A stretch of DNA of 45,461 nucleotides from Acidobacteriaceae bacterium (GCA_028283625.1 JAPWKG010000005.1:1-45461), one strand, 5' to 3'; positions 27,313-37,342 are shown, counted from the first letter of the stretch. The notes: generated by a model not told the origin, from the letters alone. Program-made: numbers and translations.

Positions 27313-27897
27313 ATGCGAATCACCGTCGCCCTTACAGGCGCCAGCGGAGCGATACTCGCACAGCAATTTTTCCTTGCCTTGGAATCGGACACCCGGGTCG
27401 AAAAGGTGCATCTGGTCGCAAGTGAGGCAGCACTGCGAGTTCTCGCGGAAGAATCCGGTATCTCCGGCAGGCAGAATCTTGCGCAAAAATTACTCGGCTT
27501 TCCTCCACGCAAAACCATACAGCACCCAATCGAAGACGTAGGAGCCGCCATTGCCTCCGGCTCTTATCCGTTGGATGCCATGGTGGTCATTCCCTGCTCG
27601 ATGGGTACCCTTGCAGGTATCGCCCACGGCACCGCCAGCAACCTGATCGGGCGCGCCGCCGATGTCTGCCTCAAGGAACGCCGCCGCCTTGTGCTCTGCG
27701 TGCGCGAAACCCCACTCAGTCTCGTTCACCTGCGCAACATGACCGCGGTCACCGAAGCAGGAGCCACGGTCTTCCCCGTCGTCCCAGCCTTCTACGCTCA
27801 GCCGCAGACCATGGAAGAAGCCTCCCGCCACTACGTGCACCGCGTGCTCGCGCACATCGGGCTCGCCCAGCCGGACGCCTTCATCTGGGGCGCTTAG
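27313..27897 (+). CDS. ubiX: Flavin prenyltransferase UbiX
   Basis: UbiX joins a dimethylallyl group to FMN to make the prenylated flavin used by UbiD-type decarboxylases. The 194-residue protein starts MRITVALTGASGAILAQQF with the FMN-binding GASGA loop, and has VVIPCSMGTLAGIAHGTASN, LIGRAADVCLKERRRLVLC, RETPLSLVHLRNM and VPAFYAQPQTMEE, all UbiX signature blocks. I chose 27313 because homologues begin MRI-T; an in-frame start at 27283 adds ten unconserved residues. No ubiD partner is visible in the window. Its end overlaps the convergent hydrolase by 4 bases. Confidence 0.92.
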   Translation: MRITVALTGASGAILAQQFFLALESDTRVEKVHLVASEAALRVLAEESGISGRQNLAQKLLGFPPRKTIQHPIEDVGAAIASGSYPLDAMVVIPCSMGTLAGIAHGTASNLIGRAADVCLKERRRLVLCVRETPLSLVHLRNMTAVTEAGATVFPVVPAFYAQPQTMEEASRHYVHRVLAHIGLAQPDAFIWGA

Positions 27898-28862
27898 CGC
27901 CCCATCGCCGCCAGCGTACGCACCTGCCCGATCGGCACCGGGTTCGCCTTCAGAAAGTCTGCCGTCGCTGCCGCCACACGTCCTGAGCATAACGATGGTG
28001 CAAGGTGGCCGCAGCCTTCCACGATATCCAACTCGGAAGAGGGCACCAGTTCGTGGAACTTCTCTCCCACCGTCAGCGGCGTCAGAGCATCGCTCTTGCC
28101 CCAGACCAGCAGCAGAGGCCGCTTCAGCCCGCCGATCACGCCATCCAGCGCGTCCTTACGGCTGCTGATGTCCTGAAACTGTTTGCCGATCACGTTCTGG
28201 TTTTCCTGCAGATGCTCCGCCATCTCGCGCGCCACGTTCTGCGGCAGCGGCGCCGCTTCGGGCTCCATCATCGACCACAGCTTCTGCGCCTGCGCCGCGT
28301 CCTGCGGCATAAAGATGCTTGCTGGAAACACCGGCTGGCCTGCCTCCAGGCCCACCGCGTCATACAGCACCACGCGGTCAACCTTGTCCGGAGAATCCAG
28401 CGCCAGCTTCGCCACAATCAACCCACCCATCGACCATCCGCCGATCGAAGGCCTCTGCAGCCCCAGCGCGTCGATAAAGTCCGCGACAAACTTCTCCTCC
28501 GTCGCCATCGAGTAATCCGAGTCCGCCGGCTTCGGCGAGCGACCATAGCCCAGCAGATCCGGTGCGTACACATGGAAGCCTGCCCGCTTCAGCCGCTTGA
28601 TCATCGGAGCCCACGACTCATCCCGATCGCCCAGCCCATGAATCAGCACCAGCGGCACGCCGCCCCCCGGAATCCTGGGCTCTGCCTCGTAGTAATGCAC
28701 CCGGCCTTCCGGAGTCATCACATAGTTGCTCTGCACCCGCGCAAGAAAAAGGCCGAAGTGCGTAGCCTGCTTCTGCACCCACAGCGGCTTGCGCCACATC
28801 ATCAGACCCAGAACCACGCCGAAGAGAACTACAAGTGTTAGCAGGCGGAAGACGTTCTTCAT
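27894..28862 (-). CDS. Membrane-anchored alpha/beta hydrolase
   Basis: The 322-residue protein begins with an uncleaved membrane anchor (VFRLLTLVVLFGVVLGLMMW, residues 4-23). The hydrolase domain shows VLIHGLGDRDESWAP (oxyanion HG), nucleophile elbow IGGWSMGGLIVAK (Ser), a late acid around WGKSDALTP and the catalytic His in EGCGHLAPS. This is a complete triad of the alpha/beta hydrolase fold family (esterases, lipases, haloalkane dehalogenase-like). The substrate cannot be told. It is tail-to-tail with ubiX, overlapping by 4 bases, and 81 bases separate it from the nitroreductase upstream on the same strand. Confidence 0.88.
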   Translation of the reverse strand: MKNVFRLLTLVVLFGVVLGLMMWRKPLWVQKQATHFGLFLARVQSNYVMTPEGRVHYYEAEPRIPGGGVPLVLIHGLGDRDESWAPMIKRLKRAGFHVYAPDLLGYGRSPKPADSDYSMATEEKFVADFIDALGLQRPSIGGWSMGGLIVAKLALDSPDKVDRVVLYDAVGLEAGQPVFPASIFMPQDAAQAQKLWSMMEPEAAPLPQNVAREMAEHLQENQNVIGKQFQDISSRKDALDGVIGGLKRPLLLVWGKSDALTPLTVGEKFHELVPSSELDIVEGCGHLAPSLCSGRVAAATADFLKANPVPIGQVRTLAAMGR

Positions 28863-28943
28863 GGAACCTTCAGTAAAAAGCTGTTACGGAGATAAAAGGA
28901 ACGGAGCGCATACCCGGACGGACACCCATCCCGCGCGCCTAGT

Positions 28944-29591
28944 CTACTTCAACGGTTTGCCATACTCTTCGCCGAAGACCGTGTACGAAATATCGAAACG
29001 GCCTCCGTCAAACTTGTCCGGCCCTTTCAGATGGCCAAGCGCCAGCAGAGAAACCACCCAATAGCTCATGGGCAAACGCAACGTCTCGCAAACCTTATCC
29101 TGCTCGAAACCTTCCAGCGGCGCCGTGTCATAGCCCAGCGTCTCGGCCATCAGCATCATGGAGGTCACCGCGGTCATCACCTGCTTGTTCAACCATCCGG
29201 TCATCTGCCCATCGTTAAAGCTTGAAAGGTACGCCGGTACCGAGTTGGCAGCCTGCACGGCATAGCTTTCCGCCATACCGTTGGAGCGCCCCATACGCAG
29301 CACCTCATCCAGATCACGGCGCCAGCCGTCGCGGTCACCACAAGCCACAATCACCGCCGAAGCTTCTTCAACCTTGGCCTGGTTGTAGCTCGCAGCGCGC
29401 AGCTTTCTCAGGTTCTCCGGCTGCTGTACCACCACAAAACGCCACGGTTGCAGGTTGTACCCCGAAGGCGCATCCAGTCCCGCGTCCAGAATCTGGCGCA
29501 AATCGCTGGCCGGGATGGGTTCTCCATCAAAGCTCGGTGTCGCTCGGCGTTCTCGTATCGCCTGTGCTAATGATTTTTGTGTCGTTGCCAT
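28944..29591 (-). CDS. Nitroreductase-family FMN oxidoreductase
   Basis: The 215-residue product fits the nitroreductase fold: AIRERRATPSFDG with the FMN-binding Arg residues, APSGYNLQPWRFVVV, then MMLMAETLGYDTAPLEGFE and VSLLALGHLKG. These proteins bind FMN and reduce nitro groups, quinones or flavins with NAD(P)H. The natural substrate is not indicated. The ATG at 29591 gives the normal N-terminus. It is followed by the hydrolase on the same strand and preceded by a secreted protein gene ending 62 bases away, so the three may share transcription. Confidence 0.9.
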   Translation of the reverse strand: MATTQKSLAQAIRERRATPSFDGEPIPASDLRQILDAGLDAPSGYNLQPWRFVVVQQPENLRKLRAASYNQAKVEEASAVIVACGDRDGWRRDLDEVLRMGRSNGMAESYAVQAANSVPAYLSSFNDGQMTGWLNKQVMTAVTSMMLMAETLGYDTAPLEGFEQDKVCETLRLPMSYWVVSLLALGHLKGPDKFDGGRFDISYTVFGEEYGKPLK

Positions 29592-29652
29592 AGGGCTTGC
29601 TCCGACTCCTGGGAAAGTAAATCAAGCCTCATCTTATGCGATACGCGCCTCG

Positions 29653-30684
29653 CTACCAGTCCGATGGAAGCACCTGTGTTGCAAAAGCTGGTCCGGATCC
29701 CCCCTGCGCAAACACAGAAGCCGCCGTAAACAGGTTGCTCTTCAGCTCCGGATGCGCCACCATCAACGCCTTCACCACGGCAATATTCTCAGCCCGCATC
29801 GCAGCCGTATTCCCGGCATCATTCCCACTTACGGAGCTCTTGTAGCTCACCTGCAGAAACAATTGCGCCCCATCGTCAGAGGCCACCGCATCCAGCCCGG
29901 TCAGCGTATAGCTCTTGCCTCCCGCCGCGTTCAACGTCAGCGGGGAGTCGCCGGAGATGCCGTTACGCAGCTCAGCCGGAGCCGCATCGGCACGCTCATT
30001 CCGCAGCCGATCCAGGTGCGTCGTACTCACAAAGTTCGCCGGACGCAGCAACGCATCGGCCACGCCATATTCCAGCCACGCCATCCACGCCTGCTTGGCC
30101 TTGGCCCGGCTCCGCGCATCCGTCCAGTACCACAGCCCGTCGTGTCCCGCCGCCGATAAAGGATGCGGATACACCCCCGCCATCAGCCAGCGATCCCCCT
30201 GCTGGCGCAACAGCAGGCTGAGCAGATACGACCGGTCACTCTGCCCACCCGGCACCGCTTCCACCATCGCAAAGGCATACAGCCCCGGCGGCAGGCCGGA
30301 GATCACAAAATCCGTCTCCGAGCTCAGGCCCGTCAGCGTACACGTAAAGCTGGCCGGCGTCTGGTCCGCGGACGAACGGCCATTGGCATCCAGCTCATAA
30401 AGATGGGTCACATGCAGCGTCGTGCTCCTCAGCTGCTCGGCAAGAGTACGCACCACATACGCCGTGGCGGAAAAGTTCTCGGTCAAATCGCTTGCCGACT
30501 GCTGCTGCACCGTTGCGGTATCGCCATTGCGGATAGCCGTGGCAATCGTCAGCGCGGAGCCGGCAAGCGTATCGCGCAGATTGGTCGGCAGTTTGGCCTG
30601 CGTCGTGCAGCTTTGCGCCGCAGCGGCAGCCGGTGCCATCGCCGCCACCAACAGGGCGGCCAGCACGGTTTGAGAGCGAATCAT
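29653..30684 (-). CDS. Secreted hypothetical protein, acidobacterial type
   Basis: The 343-residue product has a signal peptide (MIRSQTVLAALLVAAMAPAAAAAQ) and then CTTQAKLPTNLRDTLAGSAL. A middle region (FTCTLTGLSSETDFVISGLPPGLYAFAMVEA) looks like a beta-sandwich, followed by a helical Trp-rich part (WYWTDARSRAKAKQAWMAWLEYG) and a C-terminal beta region (LFLQVSYKSS). I do not recognise a named domain; the mix recalls conserved secreted proteins of Acidobacteriaceae, which is an impression only. ATG at 30684 is preferred to TTG at 30687. The gene is divergent from the STN-domain gene across 134 bases. Confidence 0.7.
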   Translation of the reverse strand: MIRSQTVLAALLVAAMAPAAAAAQSCTTQAKLPTNLRDTLAGSALTIATAIRNGDTATVQQQSASDLTENFSATAYVVRTLAEQLRSTTLHVTHLYELDANGRSSADQTPASFTCTLTGLSSETDFVISGLPPGLYAFAMVEAVPGGQSDRSYLLSLLLRQQGDRWLMAGVYPHPLSAAGHDGLWYWTDARSRAKAKQAWMAWLEYGVADALLRPANFVSTTHLDRLRNERADAAPAELRNGISGDSPLTLNAAGGKSYTLTGLDAVASDDGAQLFLQVSYKSSVSGNDAGNTAAMRAENIAVVKALMVAHPELKSNLFTAASVFAQGGSGPAFATQVLPSDW

Positions 30685-30818
30685 CAAGGGCGGAAAACCT
30701 CGCTTGGGTATCGTAGCGGATACGCTCGCCGTATGCTGAAGAGAACCCTTCCGCGCACCGGTACTCCCCAGCTACCCCTCCGGCACCGGCAGGCGTCTTA
30801 TTCAGTGAGGTTTCTTTC

Positions 30819-31775
30819 ATGAAAGTTTGCGGAGTTCTAACGGCGGCAATTCTGACGGCAGGCGCTGCGCACGCCCAAAACCTGCCTGCCATGCAGCCCA
30901 CCTCCGCCTCCCCGGCCGCAACCTCCCCGGCAGCGCCGTTAGCGGTCACACCGGTTAAAACGCACGGCCACCACGCCTACGTGACCTACAACGACGGTCT
31001 ACTCAACGTCCGGGCCGACAACTCCTCGCTCAACGTCATCCTGCGCGAGGTCATCAAGGCCACCGGCATGACCATCACCGGCGGCGTCACCGACGAACGC
31101 GTCTTCGGCAACTACGGCCCGGCCGACGCAGGCACCGTGCTGGCTACCCTGCTGGGGGGCACCGGCGTCAACGTCCTCCTCCTGCACGACTCCGAAGACC
31201 GCCCCACCGAGCTCATCCTCACCCCGCGCACCGGCAGCGCCACACCGCCCGAGCCCTCCTCCGCCACATACGACGAAGAGGCCACTGCGGAAGCCCTGCC
31301 CTCCCCAACGGCGCAACCTGCCGTCACCTCATCGCCCGTGGCCGTCAGTCACCCGACCAGCTCGCCGGTCACCTCGCCGCCCAGCATTCCGCAGCCCTGG
31401 AACAACGTCAACGGCTCCAGCTCCAACACCTCTCCCACGGCCTCCACCCTGCCCACCGTGCACTCCGTCTCCCTCGACTCCATCCCGACCCCGTCCACCA
31501 CGCCCTCCACCAGCGGCATCGTCGACGCTCCAAACGCTCCTCCCGCCGGCACCACCGCGAACCCTGTCGCGAACTCCGTCACCAGCACCACCACCGCGCC
31601 CGACGGCACAACGACCACCACCACCGTCAGCTCCCCGGCCAGCAGCACCAAGACCCCGGAAGAGGTCTACCAGCAGCTCCTCAAGCTGCAGCAGGCCGCG
31701 GCCGCGCAGCAATCCGGCAGCACCAGCACCACCCCTGCGGCGCCCGCAGCCACCACCACCGCAACGCCGCAATAA
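30819..31775 (+). CDS. Secreted STN-domain-like protein with Pro/Thr/Ser-rich tail
   Basis: The 318-residue product begins with a signal peptide (MKVCGVLTAAILTAGAAHAQ). Residues about 50-130 (YNDGLLNVRADNSSLNVILREV, TGMTITGG, VFGNYGPADAGTVLATLLGGTGVNVLL) match the secretin/TonB short N-terminal (STN) fold found in secretins, TonB receptors and FecR-linked regulators. No secretin or receptor domain follows; instead about 180 residues of Thr/Ser/Pro/Ala-rich low complexity end the protein. It may be a periplasmic adaptor or a pilus/secretion accessory. A hairpin terminator follows 18 bases after the stop. Confidence 0.72.
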   Translation: MKVCGVLTAAILTAGAAHAQNLPAMQPTSASPAATSPAAPLAVTPVKTHGHHAYVTYNDGLLNVRADNSSLNVILREVIKATGMTITGGVTDERVFGNYGPADAGTVLATLLGGTGVNVLLLHDSEDRPTELILTPRTGSATPPEPSSATYDEEATAEALPSPTAQPAVTSSPVAVSHPTSSPVTSPPSIPQPWNNVNGSSSNTSPTASTLPTVHSVSLDSIPTPSTTPSTSGIVDAPNAPPAGTTANPVANSVTSTTTAPDGTTTTTTVSSPASSTKTPEEVYQQLLKLQQAAAAQQSGSTSTTPAAPAATTTATPQ

Positions 31776-31793
31776 TTTCCCGCAAAACAACCA

Positions 31794-31823
31794 TCCCCCA
31801 GGCCGCATCACGGTTCTGGGGGA
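31794..31823 (+). terminator. Intrinsic terminator after STN-domain gene
   Basis: TCCCCCAG (31794-31801) pairs with CTGGGGGA (31816-31823), with CCG/CGG pairing inside. A T-rich stretch (CATCTTTGTTTCTG) follows. On the other strand it lies beyond the end of the small membrane protein gene and could end that transcript too. Confidence 0.65.
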
Positions 31824-31862
31824 CATCTTTGTTTCTGATTTGATCGAAACCCGACCGGCCGC

Positions 31863-32024
31863 TCAGGCTAGCTGCGACTTTGCAGCCCACTCCTCGCGCT
31901 GCTTGGCCGCCGCCAGCGAGTGAATGCGGAAGATGCGAAACAAGCTCTGGCAGATTCCATAAGAAACAAGAACACCGAGCGTCAGGGACGCAAACACCGC
32001 ACAAACCAACATCATCGTTTCCAC
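31863..32024 (-). CDS. Small single-span membrane protein (53 aa)
   Basis: A short reading frame starts with GTG at 32024, 6 bases after a strong GGAGG ribosome site, and ends with TGA at 31863. The product has one hydrophobic helix (MLVCAVFASLTLGVLVSYGI, residues 5-24) followed by a basic, amphipathic tail (RIFRIHSLAAAKQREEWAAK). The good ribosome site, clean helix and its place in a 470-base gap between a terminator and uvrA support a real gene. I know no family for it. It is divergent from uvrA and could share regulation with it. Confidence 0.6.
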   Translation of the reverse strand: METMMLVCAVFASLTLGVLVSYGICQSLFRIFRIHSLAAAKQREEWAAKSQLA

Positions 32025-32075
32025 TACCTGCCTCCAAACCACAGCGTTGCTGGCTTCTGGTGAAGCGTCTTAAGT

Positions 32076-32089
32076 TTGTCCCCAGACAA
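32076..32089. promoter_or_regulatory. Short palindrome upstream of uvrA
   Basis: TTGTC and GACAA flank CCCA, making an inverted repeat 156 bases before uvrA and 52 bases before the divergent small gene. A TATTAT box follows at about 32101. Since uvrA is often under LexA control, an operator role is possible, but I cannot match it to a known LexA box. Confidence 0.3.
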
Positions 32090-32244
32090 GCGCTTTTGCC
32101 TATTATCAGGCTCGATTCCTGCGGAAAATCGGTCCCAGCATCCTTCCTTCTTTGGATGCCCCTTTCACACCCCACAAATCCCCCGGAACCATTTCCGGTA
32201 CGGGGTAAACTTAGAAACTGGGCAAGGGGCAGGGATTTTCGTCT

Positions 32245-35200
32245 ATGAGCATCACGCACATCAACGTCCGCGGAGCCCGTCAGCACAACCTGCGCGACGT
32301 CTCCGTTTCCATCCCGCGCAACACTCTGACGGTCGTCACCGGGCTTTCCGGCTCCGGCAAATCGTCTCTGGCGTTTGACACCATCTACGCCGAAGGCCAG
32401 CGCCGTTACGTAGAAACCCTCTCCGCCTACGCCCGCCAGTTTCTCGACCAGATGGAGCGGCCCGACGTCGACTCCATCGAAGGCCTCAGCCCGGCCATCT
32501 CCATCGAGCAGAAGACCACCTCACGCTCCCCGCGCTCCACCGTCGGCACCATCACAGAGATCTACGACTACCTGCGTCTTCTCTGGGCCTCCGTCGGTCA
32601 GCCTCACTGCCCCAACTGCCACCGGCCCATCTCGCGCCAGTCCGCCGAGCAGATCATGGCCCAGATCGTTGAGCGCAACGACGCCATCGGCGAGCGCATC
32701 ACCATCCTCGCGCCCATCGTCCGCGGCCGCAAAGGCGAGTTCCGCGAAGAGCTTGAAGCGCTCGACAAGAAGGGCTATCGCGTCCGCGTCGACGGCGAGA
32801 TCCTCGAAATCGAAGAAGGCATGCGCCTGGAGAAGCGCAAGAACCACACCGTCGAGGCCATCGTCGATCGCATCATCCTCAAGCTCGCTGCCGGCGAATC
32901 CACGCCCGACACGCGACGCCTGCAGACCGCCCTCACCACCGCGCTCAACCTCGCCGGCGGCCTGGTCCTCGTCGGCCTGCAATCACCCGGCGGCGAGTAC
33001 CACGAGACCCTTTACAGCACCTCGATGGCCTGCCCCGACTGCGGCATCAACGTGCCCAAGCTCGAACCCCGCTCCTTCTCCTTCAACTCCACCTACGGCG
33101 CCTGCCCCGAGTGCCACGGCCTCGGCAGCATCTTCGACTTCGATCCGGCCAAGACCATCACCGACTGGTCCAAGCCTCTGCTCGACGGCGCCATGGGCCC
33201 CGGCTCCTCCGCCCAGTACCTTCTGCGCCTCATCAAGCTCCACGCCGACAAAAGCAAGATCAACCTCAAGCAACCCTTTGAGGCGCTGAGCAAAGACGAG
33301 CAGGACATCTTCCTCTACGGCCCGCCCCGCGCCGAGGCCGCCCGCACCGGCTTTCACGGCATCATCCCCTACCTGCGCGACACACTCGAAGAAACCAAGT
33401 CCGACGGCTACCGCGAGTACATGATGCAGTACATGAGCGCCAACGAGTGCCCTCGCTGCCACGGCGCCCGCCTCCGGCCCGAATCCCTCGCCGTCACCCT
33501 TCCGCTGAAGGATCAGGGAGCCCCCGGTATCGATGCGCAGATCCGCGACGTCGAGGCCATCAACGCCTCCAACGCTCTCAAGGATTTCTCCATCGCCGAC
33601 TTCACCAGCCTCTCGCTGGAGCGTGCGCTGAACGCAGCCCGCAGCATGAAGTTCTCCGGCCGCGATGCTCTCATCGCCGACCGCCTGCAGCGCGAAGTCG
33701 TCGAACGGCTTGAGTTCCTCAACGCCGTCGGCCTCGGCTATCTGTCTCTGTCACGCTCGGCGGCTACACTCAGCGGCGGCGAAGGCCAGCGCATCCGGCT
33801 CGCCACGCAGATCGGCTCCAAGCTCCGCGGCGTGCTCTACGTTCTCGACGAGCCCTCCATCGGCCTGCACCAGCGCGACAACCAGCGCCTCATCTCCGCA
33901 CTCGAAAACCTGCGCGACATCGGCAACACCGTCCTCGTCGTCGAACACGACGAAGACACCATGCGCAAGGCCGACTACCTCATCGACCTCGGTCCCGGCG
34001 CGGGCAAGCACGGCGGCATCATCATGGCCGAAGGCACACCCGCCGAGGTCATGGCCAACGAAAACTCCGTCACCGGCCAGTACCTCTCCGGCAAGATCGA
34101 CATCGTCACCCGCCCCACAGAGAACAAGGCCCCGCGCCCGCTCAACGGCCGCTGGCTCTCCATTCAGGACGCCACCTCGCACAACCTCCGCAACGTCACC
34201 GCGCACTTCCCGCTCGGTGTCATGACGGTGGTCACCGGCGTCAGCGGCTCGGGCAAATCCACGCTCGTCAACGACATTCTCTACCGCTCGCTCGCCAAGG
34301 AACTCTACGGCTCGCGCGAAGAACCCGGCGCGCACAAGGCCATCCACGGCGCAGGCGAGCTCGACAAAGTCATCCAGATCGACCAGTCGCCCATCGGCCG
34401 CACACCGCGCTCAAACCCCGCGACCTACACCGGCGTCTTCACCTCCATCCGCGACCTCTTCGCCATGTTGCCGGAGTCGCGCGAACGCGGCTACAAGCCC
34501 GGCCGCTTCAGCTTCAACGTCCAGGGCGGACGCTGCGAAGCCTGCACCGGTGAAGGTCAGCGCCGCATCGAGATGAACTTCCTGCCCGACGTCTACGTGC
34601 TGTGCGAGGTCTGCAACGGCCGCCGCTACAACCACGAAACGCTGCAGGTAAAGTTCAACGGCTACTCCATCGCCGACATTCTCGATCTGCCCATCGACGA
34701 AGCCGTGAACGTCCTCAAGGACATCCCGACGATCCACACCAAGCTGCAAACGCTCGTCGACGTCGGCCTCGGCTACATCCATCTCGGCCAGTCCGCCACC
34801 ACGCTCTCCGGTGGTGAAGCCCAGCGCATGAAGCTCGCCCGCGAGCTCTCCAAGCGCCAGACCGGCAAGACCCTCTACCTGCTCGATGAGCCCACCACCG
34901 GCCTGCACTTCGACGACGTGCGCAAGCTGCTCGAAGTCCTGCATCGCCTCGCCGACCTCGGCAACACGGTCATCATCATCGAGCACAACTTCGACATGAT
35001 CCGCAACGCCGACTACCTCATCGACATGGGTCCCGAGGGCGGCGAAGGCGGTGGCACCATCGTCGCGCAAGGTCCGCCAGAGCTCGTCGCACACGTAGCG
35101 GCTTCGCACACCGGCCAGTTCCTTCGCCGGTATTACGACGAAACCTCCAGCCTCATCGCACCCTCGTCGCTGCCACCCGTCGAACTCCCCGATCTCGCCC

Positions 35201-35343
35201 GCAAAGCACCGAAACCGAAGTTCATCGCACCCGAGCGCAAGACCGGCGTTCCCACGGCCTCAAAAAAGAAGCCCGAAACGTCCAGCACGCCGAAAAAAAG
35301 AGCTGAGAAAAAATCAACGCAGAAAGCGTCAAAGCCAGCATGA
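32245..35343 (+). CDS. uvrA: Excinuclease ABC subunit A with long basic C-terminal tail
   Basis: UvrA is the damage-recognition ATPase of nucleotide excision repair, loading UvrB. The 1032-residue protein has Walker A GLSGSGKS (33-40) and GVSGSGKS (about 665-672), ABC signatures [12 protein letters not shown] and [12 protein letters not shown], and zinc-finger cysteines in CPDCGIN/CPECHG and [14 protein letters not shown]. The usual length is about 940-980. The extra part is a C-terminal tail of about 65 residues rich in Lys, Pro, Ser and Thr ([31 protein letters not shown]), resembling histone-H1-like DNA-binding tails. The stop overlaps the next ATG by 4 bases. Confidence 0.97.
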   Translation: MSITHINVRGARQHNLRDVSVSIPRNTLTVVTGLSGSGKSSLAFDTIYAEGQRRYVETLSAYARQFLDQMERPDVDSIEGLSPAISIEQKTTSRSPRSTVGTITEIYDYLRLLWASVGQPHCPNCHRPISRQSAEQIMAQIVERNDAIGERITILAPIVRGRKGEFREELEALDKKGYRVRVDGEILEIEEGMRLEKRKNHTVEAIVDRIILKLAAGESTPDTRRLQTALTTALNLAGGLVLVGLQSPGGEYHETLYSTSMACPDCGINVPKLEPRSFSFNSTYGACPECHGLGSIFDFDPAKTITDWSKPLLDGAMGPGSSAQYLLRLIKLHADKSKINLKQPFEALSKDEQDIFLYGPPRAEAARTGFHGIIPYLRDTLEETKSDGYREYMMQYMSANECPRCHGARLRPESLAVTLPLKDQGAPGIDAQIRDVEAINASNALKDFSIADFTSLSLERALNAARSMKFSGRDALIADRLQREVVERLEFLNAVGLGYLSLSRSAATLSGGEGQRIRLATQIGSKLRGVLYVLDEPSIGLHQRDNQRLISALENLRDIGNTVLVVEHDEDTMRKADYLIDLGPGAGKHGGIIMAEGTPAEVMANENSVTGQYLSGKIDIVTRPTENKAPRPLNGRWLSIQDATSHNLRNVTAHFPLGVMTVVTGVSGSGKSTLVNDILYRSLAKELYGSREEPGAHKAIHGAGELDKVIQIDQSPIGRTPRSNPATYTGVFTSIRDLFAMLPESRERGYKPGRFSFNVQGGRCEACTGEGQRRIEMNFLPDVYVLCEVCNGRRYNHETLQVKFNGYSIADILDLPIDEAVNVLKDIPTIHTKLQTLVDVGLGYIHLGQSATTLSGGEAQRMKLARELSKRQTGKTLYLLDEPTTGLHFDDVRKLLEVLHRLADLGNTVIIIEHNFDMIRNADYLIDMGPEGGEGGGTIVAQGPPELVAHVAASHTGQFLRRYYDETSSLIAPSSLPPVELPDLARKAPKPKFIAPERKTGVPTASKKKPETSSTPKKRAEKKSTQKASKPA

Positions 35344-36218
35344 GCCTCACTCCGCTCCCAGAGATGAACGAGCAGCCTCTCGACATCCAGCATGACCCCG
35401 ATCCGGCTCATGAAGTTCCGCCCGGCCGACGCATACCGCATCTGGGCCACGCCCTTCTGTTCTTCTCCGTCGCCACGTTCTCGGTCCTGCTCTGTAGCGT
35501 CTTCGCTCTGGTCGCGGTGCACGCCTCTGCCAATGAACCGGCGATGAAACATCCGATCGCCGCTGCCGTCGGCCAGCTGGCCGGCTACGCCGTCACGCTC
35601 GCCATCGCCATCCCCCTCTTCCCCATCGCCTGGAACTGCACCTTCTGGCAAGGCATCCACTGGAACTGGCGCTCTGCCCGTCGCAACGCCTGGAAGCTGC
35701 TTCTCACCGGCGTTCTGCTCAGTCTCGGCGCGCAGCTCAGCGAGCGCTTCATCAAGGCCCCCGACTCCCTCGATCTGCTGGAGCTCTTCCGCACCCCGCT
35801 CTCGGCCTGGCTCACCGCCATCATCGGCAGCTTTGTCCCTGCGCTCATGGAAGAGATCTCCTTCCGCGGCTTCCTGCTCCCGGCTCTTGCCACGGCCTAT
35901 GACTGGCTCGCGCTCGAGCGCACCCCCGCCGCGGTCGAGCGCTGGAGCCGCACGACGGATAACTCTACCCCCGCCTGGCTCTTCGGCAGTATCCTTTCCA
36001 GCATCGCCTTCGCTCTGCTGCACGCCGGCCAGCTCCACAACGCCCGCGGCCCGCTGCTGGTGCTCTTCTGCGTCTCGCTGGTGCTGTGCCTGGTGCGCAT
36101 CCGCACGCGTTCCGTCGCCGCTGCCACACTCGTCCACATGGCCTATGACAGCCTGATCTTTGCCGAGATGTGCTTTGCCACCGGCGGCTTCCGCCACCTC
36201 GACCGCCTGCTGCAATAA
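35340..36218 (+). CDS. CPBP-family (CAAX/Abi) intramembrane metalloprotease
   Basis: The 292-residue protein has about eight hydrophobic segments and the CPBP motifs: [13 protein letters not shown] (motif 1, the Glu-Glu and Arg), FALLHAG (motif 2, His) and [12 protein letters not shown] (motif 3, His). Family members are predicted glutamic-type intramembrane proteases; some give bacteriocin self-immunity, others handle lipoproteins or regulators. The ATG overlaps the uvrA stop (ATGA), so it is translated from the uvrA mRNA. The first 35 residues are hydrophilic and Pro-rich. Substrate unknown. Confidence 0.85.
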   Translation: MSLTPLPEMNEQPLDIQHDPDPAHEVPPGRRIPHLGHALLFFSVATFSVLLCSVFALVAVHASANEPAMKHPIAAAVGQLAGYAVTLAIAIPLFPIAWNCTFWQGIHWNWRSARRNAWKLLLTGVLLSLGAQLSERFIKAPDSLDLLELFRTPLSAWLTAIIGSFVPALMEEISFRGFLLPALATAYDWLALERTPAAVERWSRTTDNSTPAWLFGSILSSIAFALLHAGQLHNARGPLLVLFCVSLVLCLVRIRTRSVAAATLVHMAYDSLIFAEMCFATGGFRHLDRLLQ

Positions 36219-36245
36219 CCGCCCAGGCGATACACTGAAAGCACG

Positions 36246-37310
36246 ATGATTCCTACGCTTCAGTGGACGCCCGAAGGCGTCAGCTTCCTCGACCAGACCA
36301 AGCTTCCGCAAGAAGAAACCTACCTCCTCGCGCGCAACTACCGCGAGGTTGCCGATGTGATCCGCAACATGGTCGTTCGCGGCGCCATGGCTATCGGCGT
36401 CTCCGGCGCCATGGGCGTGGCGCTCGGGATCGACCAATCCACCGCCACCACGCTCCCTGAGCTCAACGCCGAGGTCCAGGTCATCTGCGAAACACTCGCC
36501 AAGACCCGTCCCACCGCCGTCAACCTCTTCTGGGGCATCGCGCAGATCCGCGACCTCTACACCAAACTCGAGGCCGCCAACACCTCCATTCCCGAGATTA
36601 AGGCGCAGTGCGTCGCGCTCGCACAAACCCTCTACGACGAGGACATTGCCAACCTTAAGGTTCTCGGCGCCTACGGTGCCGAGCTGCTGCCCAAGGAAGG
36701 CACCGTGCTCACCCACTGCAACGCGGGTGCTCTCGCGGCCTGCGGCTACGGCTCCGCGCTCGGCGTCATCCGTGCCGCCATCGAGGCCGGCCACAAGATC
36801 GACGTCTTCGCCGATGAGACCCGCCCCTTCAACCAGGGCATGCGCCTCACCGCCTGGGAGCTGGTCAAGGACAACATCCCCACCACGCTCATCTGCGACA
36901 ACATGGCCGGCTACTTCATGGGCCAGGGCCGCATCAAGGCCGCCATCGTCGGCGCGGACCGCATCGCCGCCAACGGCGATACTGCCAACAAGATCGGCAC
37001 CTACTCGGTCGCCATCCTCTGCAAAGAGCACGGCATCCCCTTCTACGTCGCCGCACCCTTCAACACCATCGACCTCGCCACCCTCAGCGGCAAGGACATT
37101 CCCATTGAAGAGCGCGCCGCCCGTGAGGTCACTCACGTCAACGGCATACAGGTCACCCCCGACGGCGTTGGCATCGCCAACCCCGCCTTCGACGTCACCC
37201 CGGCCCGCTACATCACCGCGATCATCACCGAACACGGCGTACTCCGCGCTCCGTTTGAGGAGTCCATCGCAGCCATGGCCAAAATCGCAGCCGCAAAAAA
37301 ACGCGCCTAA
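36246..37310 (+). CDS. mtnA: S-methyl-5-thioribose-1-phosphate isomerase
   Basis: MtnA opens the ribose ring of methylthioribose-1-phosphate to methylthioribulose-1-phosphate in methionine salvage. The 354-residue protein has the eIF2B-like fold with [34 protein letters not shown] (catalytic Cys), [19 protein letters not shown] and [19 protein letters not shown] (catalytic Asp), and the C-terminal [17 protein letters not shown]. Length is normal. No other salvage gene (mtnB, C, D, K) is visible nearby. A TACACT box ends 9 bases before the ATG, suggesting a very short leader. A terminator follows the gene. Confidence 0.95.
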   Translation: MIPTLQWTPEGVSFLDQTKLPQEETYLLARNYREVADVIRNMVVRGAMAIGVSGAMGVALGIDQSTATTLPELNAEVQVICETLAKTRPTAVNLFWGIAQIRDLYTKLEAANTSIPEIKAQCVALAQTLYDEDIANLKVLGAYGAELLPKEGTVLTHCNAGALAACGYGSALGVIRAAIEAGHKIDVFADETRPFNQGMRLTAWELVKDNIPTTLICDNMAGYFMGQGRIKAAIVGADRIAANGDTANKIGTYSVAILCKEHGIPFYVAAPFNTIDLATLSGKDIPIEERAAREVTHVNGIQVTPDGVGIANPAFDVTPARYITAIITEHGVLRAPFEESIAAMAKIAAAKKRA

Positions 37311-37342
37311 ACCGCGCTGCCTGCCGTGGCAATATCCGGTAT

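Noticed and set aside
31441..31770. Tandem repeat or CRISPR-like array in the ACC/CAC-rich region
   Set aside because: It is simple low-complexity coding sequence without regular repeat-spacer units.
31329..31826. Gly-rich minus-strand ORF over the STN gene tail
   Set aside because: It mirrors the Thr/Pro-rich repeats of the real gene.
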